Source of the DNA: Humibacter sp. RRB41
GTDB taxonomy: Bacteria > Actinomycetota > Actinomycetes > Actinomycetales > Microbacteriaceae
DNA length: 64,000 nt
Direction of reading: 5' to 3'
NCBI RefSeq assembly: GCF_022761015.1
Contig: NZ_JAKWJQ010000004.1
Coordinates: 372,001 to 436,000, forward strand
Shown here: positions 63,435 to 64,000 of the stretch, one piece after another
Layout: each line of letters begins with the position of its first letter
Numbering within the stretch: position 1 is the stretch's first letter
Notes under the pieces: generated by a model
The model's database searches: none
What the model saw: the letters and a program-made list of their open reading frames with translations, nothing else
Told to the model about the DNA's origin: nothing
Program-made: the position numbers and the translations under genes

Positions 63435-63821
63435 TCAGGCCAGAATCTTGGCTTTGAGCGAGTTGTACTCGTCTTGGGTGATCGTGCCGGCATCGAGCAG
63501 CGCCTTCGCCTTGGCGATCTCATCAGCGGGAGACGCGCCGGCGACCTGCTTGATGTAGTCGTTCGTGGCCTGCTGCACCTGCTTCTGCTCCTTGGCACCG
63601 CGCTCGGCCATCCCGCGTCCGCGTGCGATCAGGTAGACGAGCACGGTGAGGAACGGAACGAAGATCAGGAAGATGATCCACAGAGCCTTCCACCAGCCGT
63701 TCAGCTTGTGGTCGCGGAACAGGTCGGCGACCACCGAGAACAGGGCGAAGAGGTACGCGACGAACGCGAAGCTCCAGAATATGACCCAGATGATGTTCCA
63801 GAAGTTGTCCCAGAAACTCAT
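63435..63821 (-). CDS. PLDc_N / SHOCT membrane protein, copy 1 of a tandem pair
   Basis: 128 residues from the ATG at 63821, which has an AAGGAGG site; an upstream in-frame start is rejected. Domain order is the same as in the next gene: two helices with DHKLNGWWKALWIIFLIFVPFLTVLVYLIARGRGMAER, and a SHOCT tail ADEIAKAKALLDAGTITQDEYNSLKAKIL, joined by a Gln/Lys-rich linker. The two copies share the helix 2 region almost unchanged and differ in the linker, pointing to an old duplication. Confidence 0.8.
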   Translation of the reverse strand: MSFWDNFWNIIWVIFWSFAFVAYLFALFSVVADLFRDHKLNGWWKALWIIFLIFVPFLTVLVYLIARGRGMAERGAKEQKQVQQATNDYIKQVAGASPADEIAKAKALLDAGTITQDEYNSLKAKILA

Positions 63822-64000
63822 GGCGGGTGGTCCTCCTTCGTACGCCGCAGACCGCGGCACTGCTTGGATCGCGAGGCTGCGATCTCACCAAACCTAAGGG
63901 CAGGAGGGGTGGTGGGCTACACCTAGTTCGGGTGAAGGATCCTCTGATTTCGCGTGCGTCGGGCTCTTCGACGCCGATAGGGTTGCCTTGTTCATGCGGC
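63822..64000. other. window-end upstream region
   Basis: Holds the promoter region of the PLDc_N pair. A GATAGGGT at about 63978 followed by ATG at 63994 could be the start of a plus-strand gene, but only two codons are visible, so no gene is claimed. Confidence 0.4.

Noticed and set aside
63994-64000. Start of a plus-strand gene at the window end
   Set aside because: Only two codons visible; cannot be supported.

Overview
The window is 64 kb of high-GC chromosomal DNA from an actinobacterium, most likely a member of the Microbacteriaceae; genus and species cannot be fixed from the sequence alone. Evidence: a QcrB of the actinobacterial type, a DUF222/HNH protein, DUF3039, the prfB-ftsE-ftsX-smpB cluster with DUF2017, clpS and ssrA nearby, many GTG starts, many start codons 6-7 nt behind a TANNNT -10 box (leaderless style), tRNAs without an encoded CCA, and frequent GGATGC/GCATCC words. 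No phage genes, integrase, transposase, CRISPR array or replication origin was seen.

Layout. 0-9 kb: the 5' part of a diverged S-adenosylhomocysteinase-like gene, a membrane cytochrome b, a DUF222/HNH protein flanked by two tandem-repeat arrays, a short UvrA paralogue and a lone QcrB whose ribosome-binding site lies in a perfect hairpin. 9-19 kb: a HelR/HelD-type RNA polymerase recycling helicase with a rifamycin-associated-element-like inverted repeat just upstream, an alpha/beta hydrolase, a large LuxR (LAL) regulator facing a short-chain dehydrogenase, and two oxidoreductases. 19-26.5 kb: small conserved genes, initiator tRNA, a nitrilase-family hydrolase, an aminotransferase, a coupled lipoprotein/secreted-protein pair and an HtrA-type membrane protease.

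26.5-36 kb is a cell-wall glycopolymer region in two blocks. The plus-strand block has a family 2 glycosyltransferase, a CDP-alcohol phosphotransferase, another glycosyltransferase and a CDP-glycerol glycerophosphotransferase-like enzyme. The minus-strand block has a nucleotidyltransferase, then a TagG-like permease and TagH-like ATPase. I infer that they make and export a polyol-phosphate (teichoic-type) wall polymer. 36-40 kb: an ABC exporter whose ATPase has a very long disordered N-terminal part, and DUF3039. 40-45.6 kb: pncB, then murI-rph-rdgB, a cation efflux protein and a DedA protein. 45.8-52 kb: tRNA-Leu, a compact Tad (Flp-type pilus) operon and a convergent cell-surface beta-helix protein. 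52-58.7 kb: an MFS transporter, then release factor 2, FtsEX, SmpB, DUF2017/ClpS and tmRNA, a housekeeping cluster joining translation termination, ribosome rescue and adaptor-mediated proteolysis with division. 58.7-64 kb: an APH-like kinase, an FAD oxidoreductase, a DksA/TraR zinc-finger protein, an Nramp metal transporter with a DtxR/MntR-like operator, and a tandem pair of PLDc_N/SHOCT membrane proteins.

Best leads: the RAE-like element in front of helR, the Shine-Dalgarno-sequestering hairpin before qcrB, the MntR-like box before mntH, the 30-bp perfect palindrome inside the poly-alanine stretch of the ABC ATPase, and several uncharacterised inverted repeats between genes.
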